Both the position numbers and the translations under genes were made by a program. Shown here piece after piece: positions 32,638-40,729 of a stretch of DNA of 48,652 nucleotides. The stretch's first letter is position 1, and the number at the start of each line of letters is the position of its first letter. Source of the DNA: Acidobacteriota bacterium (lineage in GTDB: Bacteria > Acidobacteriota > Vicinamibacteria > Fen-336); NCBI GenBank assembly GCA_022340585.1, contig JAJDNS010000030.1, positions 1-48,652 of the forward strand, in the 5' to 3' direction. The notes under the pieces were generated by a model. That model made no database searches. It had not been told where the DNA came from and was given only the letters and a program-made list of their open reading frames with translations.

Positions 32638-33938
32638 GCGAACCAGGACGCCAGCGCGCTCCCGGCCCGGATGATCGTCTGCTCCCGGTCGGGCCCCGTC
32701 GACACCAGCCCGACCTGGACCCGGGCGAGCTCCGACAGCCGCTCGATGTAACGGCGCGCGGCCTCGGGCAGATCCGCCCAGTCCCGGGCCCCGGAGGTGG
32801 AGGACTTCCATCCCGCCAGCCCCTCGTAGACCGGCTCGCAAGCCCCGAGCACCGCGAGGTCCGCGGGAAACTCGCCGAGAGTCTGCCCCTCGTACCGGTA
32901 CTCGGTGCAGACCGGGATCTCGTCGAGCTCGTCGAGCACGTCCAGCTTGGTGATGGCCAGGGAATCGAAGCCGTTGACCCGGGTGGCGTAGCGGGCGGCC
33001 ACCGCGTCGAACCAGCCGCAACGGCGGGGCCGTCCCGTGGTCGCCCCGTACTCGTTCCCACGCCCGCGCAGGATCTCCACCCCGGCCTCGTCCGCCTCGC
33101 TCGGGAACGGTCCCGTGCCCACGCGGGTGCAGTAGGCCTTGGCCACTCCCACCACCCCGTCGATCCGCGACGGCGGCACCCCGGTGCCCACCGCAACACC
33201 CCCCGCCGTCGCCGACGAAGACGTGACGAACGGATACGTTCCGTGGTCGAGGTCGAGGAGCGTGGCCTGAGCGCCCTCGAAGAGGATCGAGTACCCCTGG
33301 GCGATCTGCTGGCTCAGGACCAGGGAGCCGTCCTTGATCTTGCTCCCGTGCCGCTCGCCGAAGGCCCGTAGCTCGGCCACCACCTGGTCCCAGTCCACCT
33401 CGGGCTCGCGGCCCGAGCCACGGCAGATGGTCTCGTAGTGACGACGCGCCTCGGTCAGCTTGTCGCCGAGCGCGTCGGGACGCAGGAGGTCCCCCATGGT
33501 GAGGCCTCGCCGCCCGGCCTTGTCCTCGTACGCCGGCCCGGTTCCCCGGAGGGTGGTCCCGATGGCATTGGCGCCCCGCGCGTCCTCGGAGAGGGCCTCG
33601 AGAGCGTAGTGGTGGGGCAGGATCAGGTGAACCCGGTCGGAGATCACCAGGCTCTCCCCCACCTCGACCCCGAGGGCCTCGAGCTCGTCCTTCTCCTTCT
33701 CGAAGGCGGACGGGTTCACGACCATCCCATTCCCGATGACGCACAGGATGCCGGGGTGCAGTATCCCGGAGGGGATCACGTGGACGATGAACTTCTTGTC
33801 CCCGACGATCACCGTGTGGCCCGCGTTGTGCCCGCCGTTGTAGCGGGCCACGACCTGGACCTTGCGGGTGAGCAGGTCCACGACCTTGCCTTTGCCTTCG
33901 TCGCCCCACTGGGCGCCGACGATCACGATGTTGGGCAT
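32634..33938 (-). CDS. purA: Adenylosuccinate synthetase
   Basis: 434-aa cytoplasmic enzyme of purine synthesis that joins IMP and aspartate with GTP to give adenylosuccinate. All hallmarks are present: VGAQWGDEGKGKVVDLL (P-loop), YNGGHNAGHTV, GTTLRGTGPAYEDKAGRRG, FEGAQATLLDLDHGTYPFVT and TTGRPRRCGWFDAV. Length is that of typical bacterial PurA. No clear Shine-Dalgarno lies before ATG 33938; it follows the YkgJ gene by 24 bp on the same strand and is probably co-transcribed. Its stop codon is the first triplet of the dispersed repeat. Confidence 0.97.
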   Translation of the reverse strand: MPNIVIVGAQWGDEGKGKVVDLLTRKVQVVARYNGGHNAGHTVIVGDKKFIVHVIPSGILHPGILCVIGNGMVVNPSAFEKEKDELEALGVEVGESLVISDRVHLILPHHYALEALSEDARGANAIGTTLRGTGPAYEDKAGRRGLTMGDLLRPDALGDKLTEARRHYETICRGSGREPEVDWDQVVAELRAFGERHGSKIKDGSLVLSQQIAQGYSILFEGAQATLLDLDHGTYPFVTSSSATAGGVAVGTGVPPSRIDGVVGVAKAYCTRVGTGPFPSEADEAGVEILRGRGNEYGATTGRPRRCGWFDAVAARYATRVNGFDSLAITKLDVLDELDEIPVCTEYRYEGQTLGEFPADLAVLGACEPVYEGLAGWKSSTSGARDWADLPEAARRYIERLSELARVQVGLVSTGPDREQTIIRAGSALASWFA

Positions 33939-33962
33939 GGGGAGTCGACCGGGAGGCCGGTG

Positions 33963-34307
33963 CTAGTCGAGGGCGGGCTCCGGGTCCGCGAGGGACGCCG
34001 GACGCAACGGCTCGGCCTCAAAGCTGTAACTGCAGTCCTCCTCGAGCTCGCGCAGGTCCGCCGCGCGGAGCGGGAAGAGGCGACACTGGGAGAAGCGCAT
34101 CTTGTAGATGCGACAGGTGTACTGGCCGTCGTCGTCGGTGCCGAGGAACGGGCAACGGAACAGGATCTTGCAGCACGCCCCGCAGCGGTTGCAGTCCCCC
34201 TGGCGCTTCGCGAGGAGGGGCCCCGTGTCCTCGCGCAGTACCGTCGATTGCACGAAGCGCCGGGTCTTGCCACTCAGCTGACGCGTCACCAGTGTCCAGT
34301 CGGCCAT
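33963..34307 (-). CDS. YkgJ-family cysteine-cluster protein
   Basis: 114-aa protein of the YkgJ/CxxCxxCC family. The motif DCNRCGACCKILFRCPFL is followed by CRIYKMRFSQCRLFP, giving the set of cysteines that in this family is thought to bind zinc or an iron-sulfur centre. Function in bacteria is not settled. ATG 34307 has AAGGAGAG a few bases upstream. It lies upstream of purA on the same strand and diverges from the hut genes. Confidence 0.82.
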   Translation of the reverse strand: MADWTLVTRQLSGKTRRFVQSTVLREDTGPLLAKRQGDCNRCGACCKILFRCPFLGTDDDGQYTCRIYKMRFSQCRLFPLRAADLRELEEDCSYSFEAEPLRPASLADPEPALD

Positions 34308-34384
34308 TTCTCTCCTTCTGCCGGGCCAGCGAAAGAACGATTCTAGCTTCCCGCAGGGAAGAGGGGCAAGGCGAGGCCGCGTGC

Positions 34385-34390
34385 TATATT
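34385..34390 (+). promoter_or_regulatory. Possible -10 box TATATT for the hut operon
   Basis: TATATT ends 22 nt before the hutH ATG in an otherwise GC-rich stretch. No matching -35 element was found 16-18 bp upstream. Confidence 0.3.
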
Positions 34391-34412
34391 GCCGCCGCTT
34401 CCACTTCAGCGC

Positions 34413-35987
34413 ATGGATCCTGGAAACGAGCACGAGCCGCTGGGCCTCGACGGCCAGGCGCTCGATCTCCCGGGCCTTGAGGACGTGGCCCGCTCGGGAC
34501 GGCCCGTGGTCCTCCTGCCGTCGGCCCGGAAGGCGGTGGGGGACGCTCGCCGGGTGGTGGACGACGCGGTGGCCCGCGGTGCGGTGGTGTACGGCGTCAC
34601 CACCGGGTTCGGGAGCTTCGCCGACGTCCACATCCCCCTCGACCGCCTCCGCGAGCTCCAGCTCAACCTCCTGAGGAGCCACGCCGCCGGCGTGGGCCCT
34701 CCTCTCGGCGAGGCCGAGACCCGGGGGCTCATGCTCCTGCGGGCCAACGTCCTGGCCCGCGGCTTCTCCGGGATTCGTCCCGAGACCCTCGATCTCCTCG
34801 TGGCCATGCTCAACCGCCGCGTCCACCCCGTCGTTCCCTCCCGGGGCTCGGTGGGCGCCAGCGGGGACCTGGCCCCCCTGGCCCACCTCGCCCTCCCCCT
34901 GGTCGGCGAGGGCGAGTGTCGCTTCGAGGGCCGGATCCTGGATGGCTCCGAGGCCCTGCGGGCGGCGGGGCTGGAGCCCGTCACCCTCGAGCCCAAGGAG
35001 GGCCTGGCCCTCATCAATGGCACCCAGCTCATGACCGCGGTGGCGGGCCTGGCCCTGGCCGAGGCCTGGCGTCTCGCCCGCACCGCCGACGTGGTCGGAG
35101 CCCTGACCCTCGACGCACTCCTGGGCACCGACGTGGCCTTCGACGAGCGCATTCACGCCGCACGCCCCCATCCCGGACAGGCCACCTCCGCCCGGTGCCT
35201 GCGCCGGCTCCTCGAGGGCAGCGCCATACGGGCCTCCCACCGGGACTGCGGGGAGGTCCAGGACGCCTACAGCCTGCGGTGCATGCCCCAGGTCCACGGG
35301 GCCCTGCGTGACACCCTCCACTTCGTCACCGAGACGGTGACCGTCGAGATGAACTCGGCCACCGACAACCCCATGATCTTCGCTGAGACCGGGGAGATCC
35401 TCTCCGGGGGGAACTTCCACGGTCAGCCCGTGGCCCTGGCCGCCGACATCCTCGCGATCGTCGCCGCCGAGCTCGGGGCCATCAGCGAGCGGCGGACGGA
35501 GAGGCTGGTCAACCCGGCGCTCTCCTCCGGCCTTCCCGCCTTCCTGGCCCGGGACGGCGGGCTCCAGTCCGGCCTCATGATGGGGCACGTGACCGCCGCC
35601 GCCCTCGCCTCGGAGAGCAAGGCGCTGGCCCACCCCGCCAGCGTGGACTCCATCCCCACGTCGGCGGGCAAGGAGGACCACGTCTCCATGGGCGTGACCG
35701 CCGCCCACAAGGCGGCGGCCATCGTGGCCAACACCCGGCGGGTCCTGGGGGTCGAGCTCCTCGCCGCCGCCGAGGCCCTCGAGTTTCGCCGTCCCCTGCG
35801 GACCTCGCCGGCTCTCGAGGCCGTTCACGAACGCCTGCGGGCCCTGGTCGCGGCCCGGGAGACCGACCGGATCCTGGGCCCCGACATCGAGGCGGCCGCC
35901 GAGCTCATCGCGTCCGGGGAGATCCTGGCCGCGGCGGAGGGAGTCTGCGGTAGGCTGGAGGACGAAGGAGGCCGCCACCGCCCATGA
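34413..35987 (+). CDS. hutH: Histidine ammonia-lyase
   Basis: 524-aa enzyme that removes ammonia from histidine to give urocanate, the first step of histidine use. The autocatalytic MIO cofactor forms from A149-S150-G151 in GSVGASGDLAPLAHL. Other hallmarks are VVYGVTTGFGSFA, ALINGTQLMTAVAGLAL, QDAYSLRCMPQVHGA, ATDNPMIF and SIPTSAGKEDHVSMG. ATG 34413 starts the family match; no Shine-Dalgarno is visible. The stop overlaps the following small gene by ATGA. Tyrosine ammonia-lyase specificity is unlikely given the hutU partner. Confidence 0.96.
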   Translation: MDPGNEHEPLGLDGQALDLPGLEDVARSGRPVVLLPSARKAVGDARRVVDDAVARGAVVYGVTTGFGSFADVHIPLDRLRELQLNLLRSHAAGVGPPLGEAETRGLMLLRANVLARGFSGIRPETLDLLVAMLNRRVHPVVPSRGSVGASGDLAPLAHLALPLVGEGECRFEGRILDGSEALRAAGLEPVTLEPKEGLALINGTQLMTAVAGLALAEAWRLARTADVVGALTLDALLGTDVAFDERIHAARPHPGQATSARCLRRLLEGSAIRASHRDCGEVQDAYSLRCMPQVHGALRDTLHFVTETVTVEMNSATDNPMIFAETGEILSGGNFHGQPVALAADILAIVAAELGAISERRTERLVNPALSSGLPAFLARDGGLQSGLMMGHVTAAALASESKALAHPASVDSIPTSAGKEDHVSMGVTAAHKAAAIVANTRRVLGVELLAAAEALEFRRPLRTSPALEAVHERLRALVAARETDRILGPDIEAAAELIASGEILAAAEGVCGRLEDEGGRHRP

Positions 35988-36313
35988 GTCCCCTCTCCCC
36001 CCTGCGCCGTCGAGCCCCGTGGGTCGCCGGAGCCGTGCTCCTAGCCCTCGTGGGCCTGCCCCTCCTGGGCGCCGCCCTGCGCTTCGACCTCAACTGGCCC
36101 TACGCGCTGGGGGCCGGGGCGATCCTCCTCCTGCTCTCGGGCTGGCTGGAGCGGTGGTGGCAGAGTCGCCCGCTCTCGCGCTCCCCCTCCTGGACCCGAT
36201 CGAAGGCACGGAGCCGCTTCCGTGTCGTCGAGGGAGGTCGGGCCTCACGGGGCCGGCCGCCCGACCCCGGGACTGACGACGAAAGCGACGACGAACCGAA
36301 ATGGCTGATGTGA
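35984..36313 (+). CDS. Two-TM hypothetical protein between hutH and hutU
   Basis: 109-aa protein with two predicted membrane helices (about residues 11-32 and 39-56), a basic first loop, then a basic tail rich in serine and arginine and an acidic end (DDESDDEP). Its ATG overlaps the hutH stop by 4 bp, and its last 13 bp overlap the hutU start, so all three must be made from one message with coupled translation. Not recognised as a known hut component or transporter. Tight overlaps on both sides and normal codon use make it a real gene rather than a shadow. Confidence 0.65.
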   Translation: MSPLSPLRRRAPWVAGAVLLALVGLPLLGAALRFDLNWPYALGAGAILLLLSGWLERWWQSRPLSRSPSWTRSKARSRFRVVEGGRASRGRPPDPGTDDESDDEPKWLM

Positions 36314-37962
36314 CCCGACCCGACATTCGCGCCCCCCGGGGGACCACCCTCTCCTGCCAGTCCTGGCAGCAGGAGGCCGCCCTCCGCATGCTCATGAACA
36401 ACCTCGACCCCGAGGTCGCTGAGCGTCCCCAGGACCTGGTGGTCTACGGGGGGATCGGCAAGGCCGCCCGCAACTGGGAGTGCTACGACGCCATCGTGCG
36501 CTCGCTGCGGGAGCTGGGGAACGAGGAGACCCTCCTCGTGCAATCCGGCAAGCCGGTGGGGGTCTTCCGCACCCACGCCGACGCGCCTCGTGTCCTCATC
36601 TCCAACTCCATGCTCGTCCCCGCCTGGGCCACCTGGGAGCACTTCTACGAGCTCGACCGCAAGGGCCTGATGATGTTCGGCCAGATGACCGCAGGCTCGT
36701 GGATCTACATCGGCACCCAGGGGATCCTGCAGGGAACGTACGAGACCTTCGCCGAGGCCGGCCGCCAGCACTTCGGGGGCACGCTCGCGGGGCGTCTGGT
36801 CCTGACCGCCGGCCTCGGGGGGATGGGAGGCGCCCAGCCGCTCGCCGCCACGATGAACGAGGGCGTGATGCTCGCGGTGGAGGTGGACCGCCACCGCATC
36901 GAGCGCCGCCTCGAGCACCGCTACCTGGACGTCATGAGCGAGGAGCTCGACGACGCCCTGGCCCAGGCCCGGAAAGCCGTCTCCGAGAAGCGTCCCCTCT
37001 CCATCGGGCTCCTCGGCAATGCCGCGGACGTCCTTCCCGAGATCGTGAGGCGAGGATTGAAGCCGGATCTCGTCACCGACCAGACCAGCGCCCACGACCC
37101 CCTGAACGGGTACGTCCCCAACCGCATGACCTACGAGGCCGCCCTGGCCCTGCGGAAAAGCGACCCCTCGAAGTACATGGCCGAGGCCCGGCGCAGCATG
37201 GGCGAGCACGTCCAGGCCATGCTCGACCTGAAGGCCGCGGGCTCGGTCGTGTTCGACTACGGCAACAACATTCGCGCGGAGGCCGAGAAAGCGGGGGTCG
37301 AGAATGCCTTCGACTTCCCCGGGTTCGTCCCGGCCTACATTCGCCCCCTGTTCTGCGAGGGCAAGGGGCCCTTCCGGTGGGCGTGCCTGTCGGGAGACCC
37401 TGACGACCTCGCCGCCACGGACGAGGCCGTCCTCGAGACCTTCCCCGGGGACCGCTCCCTCGCCCGCTGGATCACCCTCGCCCGTGAGCGGGTGAGGCCC
37501 CAGGGACTCCCCTGCCGCATCTGCTGGTTCGGCTACGGCGAGCGGGCGAAGATGGGCCTCGTCTTCAACGAGCTCGTGCGCTCCGGGAAGGTGAAGGCCC
37601 CCATCGTCATCGGCCGCGACCACCTCGACGCCGGCTCGGTCGCCTCCCCCAACCGGGAGACGGAGGCCATGCGGGACGGCTCCGACGCCGTGGCCGACTG
37701 GCCCATACTCAACGCCCTCCTCAATGCCGTCGCCGGAGCGACCTGGGTGTCGGTCCACCACGGCGGAGGGGTCGGGATGGGCTACGCCATCCACGCGGGC
37801 ATGGTGGTGGTCGCGGACGGCACCGACGGGGCCGAGGAGCGCCTCCGCCGGGTCCTCACCACCGATCCCGGCACCGGCGTCATGCGCCACGTGGACGCCG
37901 GCTACGATCGCGCCATCGAGGTCGCCCGCGAGCGCGGCGTCCGGATCCCGATGATGAAGTGA
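36301..37962 (+). CDS. hutU: Urocanate hydratase
   Basis: 553-aa NAD-dependent urocanase that hydrates urocanate to imidazolonepropionate. Diagnostic segments are [81 protein letters not shown] and [23 protein letters not shown] 36301 lies inside the end of the upstream membrane-protein gene. hutI and hutG/hutF are not in the window, so the rest of the pathway must be elsewhere or ends here. Confidence 0.97.
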   Translation: MADVTRPDIRAPRGTTLSCQSWQQEAALRMLMNNLDPEVAERPQDLVVYGGIGKAARNWECYDAIVRSLRELGNEETLLVQSGKPVGVFRTHADAPRVLISNSMLVPAWATWEHFYELDRKGLMMFGQMTAGSWIYIGTQGILQGTYETFAEAGRQHFGGTLAGRLVLTAGLGGMGGAQPLAATMNEGVMLAVEVDRHRIERRLEHRYLDVMSEELDDALAQARKAVSEKRPLSIGLLGNAADVLPEIVRRGLKPDLVTDQTSAHDPLNGYVPNRMTYEAALALRKSDPSKYMAEARRSMGEHVQAMLDLKAAGSVVFDYGNNIRAEAEKAGVENAFDFPGFVPAYIRPLFCEGKGPFRWACLSGDPDDLAATDEAVLETFPGDRSLARWITLARERVRPQGLPCRICWFGYGERAKMGLVFNELVRSGKVKAPIVIGRDHLDAGSVASPNRETEAMRDGSDAVADWPILNALLNAVAGATWVSVHHGGGVGMGYAIHAGMVVVADGTDGAEERLRRVLTTDPGTGVMRHVDAGYDRAIEVARERGVRIPMMK

Positions 37963-37984
37963 ACGCCCCCGCCGCAGACTCCGT

Positions 37985-38314
37985 TCAGTCCAGGACTTCG
38001 TCCAGGAGCTTCGCCAGCTGGGCGCGGTTCATCTTTCCCACCCGTTGATCGGCGACCCGGCCACCCTTGAAGACCAGGAGCGTCGGGAGGGAAATGATCG
38101 CGTACTCCCCCTGGACGGTGGCGTTCTCCTCCACGTTCAGCTTGCCGACTCGCACGCGCCCCGCGTACTCTCCGGCGATCGCCTCGAGGTCGGGGACCAT
38201 GGCCTTGCAGGGGGCGCACCACTCGGCCCAGAAGTCCACCAGCACTGGCGCCTTCGATTGCAGGACCTCCGCCTGCCAGTTCTGGTCGGTGAACACCTCG
38301 ATGGTCTCGGACAT
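37985..38314 (-). CDS. trxA: Thioredoxin
   Basis: 109-aa single-domain thioredoxin. The redox motif is WCAPCK instead of the common WCGPCK, a Gly-to-Ala change seen in some thioredoxins that can shift redox potential. FWAEWCAPCKAMVPDLE and the cis-proline loop SLPTLLVFKGG are intact. AGGAG lies a few bases before ATG 38314. It reduces disulfides of cytoplasmic proteins. It lies 18 bp downstream of glgA on the same strand, so they may be co-transcribed, and converges on hutU. Confidence 0.94.
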   Translation of the reverse strand: MSETIEVFTDQNWQAEVLQSKAPVLVDFWAEWCAPCKAMVPDLEAIAGEYAGRVRVGKLNVEENATVQGEYAIISLPTLLVFKGGRVADQRVGKMNRAQLAKLLDEVLD

Positions 38315-38332
38315 GGCTCCTGCTCCTCCGGC

Positions 38333-39763
38333 TCAGACCTTCTCCCGGGCCCGGTGATATACGTCCACGTACTCCCGGGCCGAGCGCTCCCAGGAGAAGT
38401 CCTTCGCCATCCCGTTCCGCATCAGCCTCTCCCACCCCTCCCTGTCGGAGTGGGCGTCGAGGGCCTGGTCGAGGGCCCAGATGAGGCCGGTGCCGTCGGC
38501 GTGGTCGAAACGGAAGCCCGTTCCCTCCCCGGTCGCGGGATTCCAGGGTTCGACGGTGTCGACGAGGCCGCCGGTCGAGCGCACGATGGGGACTGTGCCG
38601 TAGCGTAGCGCGTACATCTGGGTGAGACCGCAGGGCTCGGAGCGCGACGGCATCAGGAACATGTCGGCCCCGGCCATGATCCGGTGGGCCAGGTCCTCGT
38701 CGTAGGTGAACCGCACCGCGAACCGCTCCGGCTCCCGCTGGGCCAGGCCGGCGAGTCCCGCCTGCACCCCCTCGTCACCGGTCCCGAGCACGACCATCCG
38801 CACCGGGCGCTGGAGCAGGTCCCACCACGCCCCGGCCACGACATCGAAGCCCTTCTGCCAGACGAGGCGCGAGGTCACCCCCACCACCGGCAGGTCGGGC
38901 GAGTGGGCCAGCCCGAAGGCGGCGAGGAGATCGCCCTTGCACCGCCCCTTCCCGGCGAGGTCGTCGGGGGAGTAGCGCTCGACGATGTAGGGGTCCGCCG
39001 ACGGATCCCACACCTCGTAGTCCACGCCGTTGAGGATGCCGACCACGTCCTCGGACCGTGATCGGACCGTCTCCTGGAGACCGAAGCCGTGCTCGTCTCC
39101 CTGGATCTCGTGGGCGTAGCTCGGGGAGACGGTGCTGACCATCTCCGCGAACTCCGTCCCGCCCTTCAGGTAGCTGATCCCGCCGCCGTACCCCAGGGCG
39201 AAGGGTGCCCCGAGATGGCCGGGAAGCCCCAGGACGCCGAGGACGTCCGTCCCGAACACTCCCTGGTAGGCCACGTTGTGGATGGTGAACACGCTGGCCG
39301 TGCGGCGCAGGGTGGGGTCGTCCCAGTAGAGGGCCTTCAGGTCGACGGGCACCAGCCCCGTCTGCCAGTCGTGGGCGTGGAAGACGTCCGGGCGCTCGCC
39401 CCGGGTGCGGAAGTACTCGAGACCGGCGCGGGCGAGAAGGGCAAAGCGAAGGGGGTCGTCGTCCCAACCGTAGGGCCTCGGCCGGTCGAAGAACGGAGGG
39501 TGCTCGACGAACACCACCTCCACCCCGTCGTCGGTCCGAGCCACGAAGTACCCGGTGGTGCCGCCCCCGGGGACCTCCGTCTGCCCCCGGAACTCCCCGG
39601 GGGGCAAGGTGATCGACCCGTAGCGCGGCAGCACCACGGTGACACGGCAGCCGAGGCGGGCGAGTGCCTTGGGCAGTGCCGCGGAGACATCGGCCAGTCC
39701 TCCCGTCTTCAGGAACGGGACCATCTCGGGGGTGATGTAGGCGACGTGAAGGGAGCCGGGCAT
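38333..39763 (-). CDS. glgA: Glycogen synthase (ADP-glucose type)
   Basis: 476-aa GT5 glycosyltransferase that lengthens alpha-1,4-glucan from ADP-glucose. The N-terminal EMVPFLKTGGLADVSAALP contains the KTGGL sugar-nucleotide loop; HAHDWQTGLVP, TIHNVAYQG and NGVDYEVWDP follow, and the C-terminal half has VTSRLVWQKGFD, GTGDEG and MPSRSEPCGLTQMYALRYGT with the catalytic glutamate. Length matches bacterial GlgA. The start codon has no ribosome site, but TAGCCT lies nine bases upstream, hinting at a leaderless transcript. No other glg gene is nearby. Confidence 0.95.
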   Translation of the reverse strand: MPGSLHVAYITPEMVPFLKTGGLADVSAALPKALARLGCRVTVVLPRYGSITLPPGEFRGQTEVPGGGTTGYFVARTDDGVEVVFVEHPPFFDRPRPYGWDDDPLRFALLARAGLEYFRTRGERPDVFHAHDWQTGLVPVDLKALYWDDPTLRRTASVFTIHNVAYQGVFGTDVLGVLGLPGHLGAPFALGYGGGISYLKGGTEFAEMVSTVSPSYAHEIQGDEHGFGLQETVRSRSEDVVGILNGVDYEVWDPSADPYIVERYSPDDLAGKGRCKGDLLAAFGLAHSPDLPVVGVTSRLVWQKGFDVVAGAWWDLLQRPVRMVVLGTGDEGVQAGLAGLAQREPERFAVRFTYDEDLAHRIMAGADMFLMPSRSEPCGLTQMYALRYGTVPIVRSTGGLVDTVEPWNPATGEGTGFRFDHADGTGLIWALDQALDAHSDREGWERLMRNGMAKDFSWERSAREYVDVYHRAREKV

Positions 39764-39772
39764 GCGGGGCCA

Positions 39773-39778
39773 AGGCTA
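39773..39778 (-). promoter_or_regulatory. -10-like box TAGCCT close to the glgA start
   Basis: Minus-strand TAGCCT ends 9 nt before ATG 39763; the interval is GC-only and lacks a Shine-Dalgarno. Confidence 0.25.
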
Positions 39779-39790
39779 GCACGGGCGGAA

Positions 39791-39940
39791 GGGGGTCAGG
39801 TCCCGAACGTAGCCTTGGAGGATCGGGAGTCCAGCGCGGGGCGAAGGGAGAGGGAACAACGAAATGGGGCCAGGCCCCGTTTCATTGCACCGCGAGCGAG
39901 AGCGGCGGGGCGGCGCAACAAAACGGGGCCAGACCCCGTG
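39791..39940. repeat. REP-like GGGGYCAGRYCCCG motifs (three copies)
   Basis: Three related near-palindromic motifs in the glgA/rsmA divergent region: GGGGGTCAGGTCCCG (39791-39805), GAAATGGGGCC-A-GGCCCCGTTTC (39861-39883, a hairpin of 11 pairs with one G-T) and ACGGGG-CCAGA-CCCCGT (39923-39939). The first shares GTCAGGTCCCG with the element at 17092-17169. This fits a dispersed REP or MITE family; no transposase is in the window. Confidence 0.6.
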
Positions 39941-39949
39941 CTCCTGAGC

Positions 39950-39955
39950 TACCCT
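39950..39955 (+). promoter_or_regulatory. -10-like box TACCCT close to the rsmA start
   Basis: TACCCT ends 5 nt before ATG 39961, again with no ribosome site. Confidence 0.25.
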
Positions 39956-39960
39956 GCCTC

Positions 39961-40722
39961 ATGCCGCGGAGGCTTGGGCAGCATTTCCTCAAAGGGGCGG
40001 GGGTCGGGGCGTTGCTGGGGGTGGTGGACCCGGCGAGAGACGAGGTCTTCCTGGAGATCGGGCCAGGGGAAGGGGCGCTCACGAAGCCGCTGGCGGAGCG
40101 TGCGGAGCGGGTCGTGGCGGTGGAGCTGGACGGTCGCCTGGCGCGCCGGTTGCGCGCCACCGCCCCCGCCAACGTGGAGGTTGTCGAGGGGGATGCCCTG
40201 AAGGAGGACCTCCGCTCGCTCGTCCCCCCCGACGGCCGCCTCGTGGGCAACCTTCCCTACTACGTCTCGAGCCCGCTCCTGCGTCGCATCCTCGATCTGC
40301 ACGATCACGTGCGCGACGCCCACGTGATGCTCCAGGAAGAGGTGGCGCGGCGCATCGCTTCGCCGCCGGGTTCCCGGGAGTACGGGATCCTGTCGATCCT
40401 CTATGCGCTGTGGGCCGACGTCGACCTTCCCCTGAAGCTCCCCCCGGGGGCCTTCCGGCCCCCTCCCCGGGTGTCGTCGGCGCTTCTCCGCGCTCGGTTC
40501 CGGGAGGAGGCGCGGGCCGAGGTGGCCGATCTCCAGGCTTTCGAGGTGTTCTTGAAGCAGGCGTTCGCTCGCCGCCGTCGGACTCTTGAAAACAACCTGC
40601 AAGATAGCTATCCTAACCTCAAGGAATACTTGAGGTTGCTCAACCTCGAGGGGTCGCGTCGAGCGGAGACACTATCGGTTGTGGAATTCGTGGCGCTGTG
40701 GCGCGCGCTGAAGGCAGGTTGA
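39961..40722 (+). CDS. rsmA: 16S rRNA dimethyladenosine transferase
   Basis: 253-aa SAM-dependent methyltransferase (KsgA) that dimethylates two adjacent adenines in helix 45 of 16S rRNA during 30S maturation. Motifs: RRLGQHFLKG, SAM site LEIGPGEGALTKPLAE, acidic VVAVELDGRL, catalytic NLPYYVSSPLL, and a C-terminal helical domain (FRPPPRVSSALLR, FARRRRTLENNL). Length is typical. It heads an operon with RNase J, FtsK, the amidase and a small membrane protein. Confidence 0.95.
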   Translation: MPRRLGQHFLKGAGVGALLGVVDPARDEVFLEIGPGEGALTKPLAERAERVVAVELDGRLARRLRATAPANVEVVEGDALKEDLRSLVPPDGRLVGNLPYYVSSPLLRRILDLHDHVRDAHVMLQEEVARRIASPPGSREYGILSILYALWADVDLPLKLPPGAFRPPPRVSSALLRARFREEARAEVADLQAFEVFLKQAFARRRRTLENNLQDSYPNLKEYLRLLNLEGSRRAETLSVVEFVALWRALKAG

Positions 40723-40729
40723 AGCGGGC

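Noticed and set aside
34916..35311. 131-aa plus-strand frame inside hutH
   Set aside because: Different frame from hutH, composed of Pro/Arg/Gly-rich shadow sequence, no start signal.
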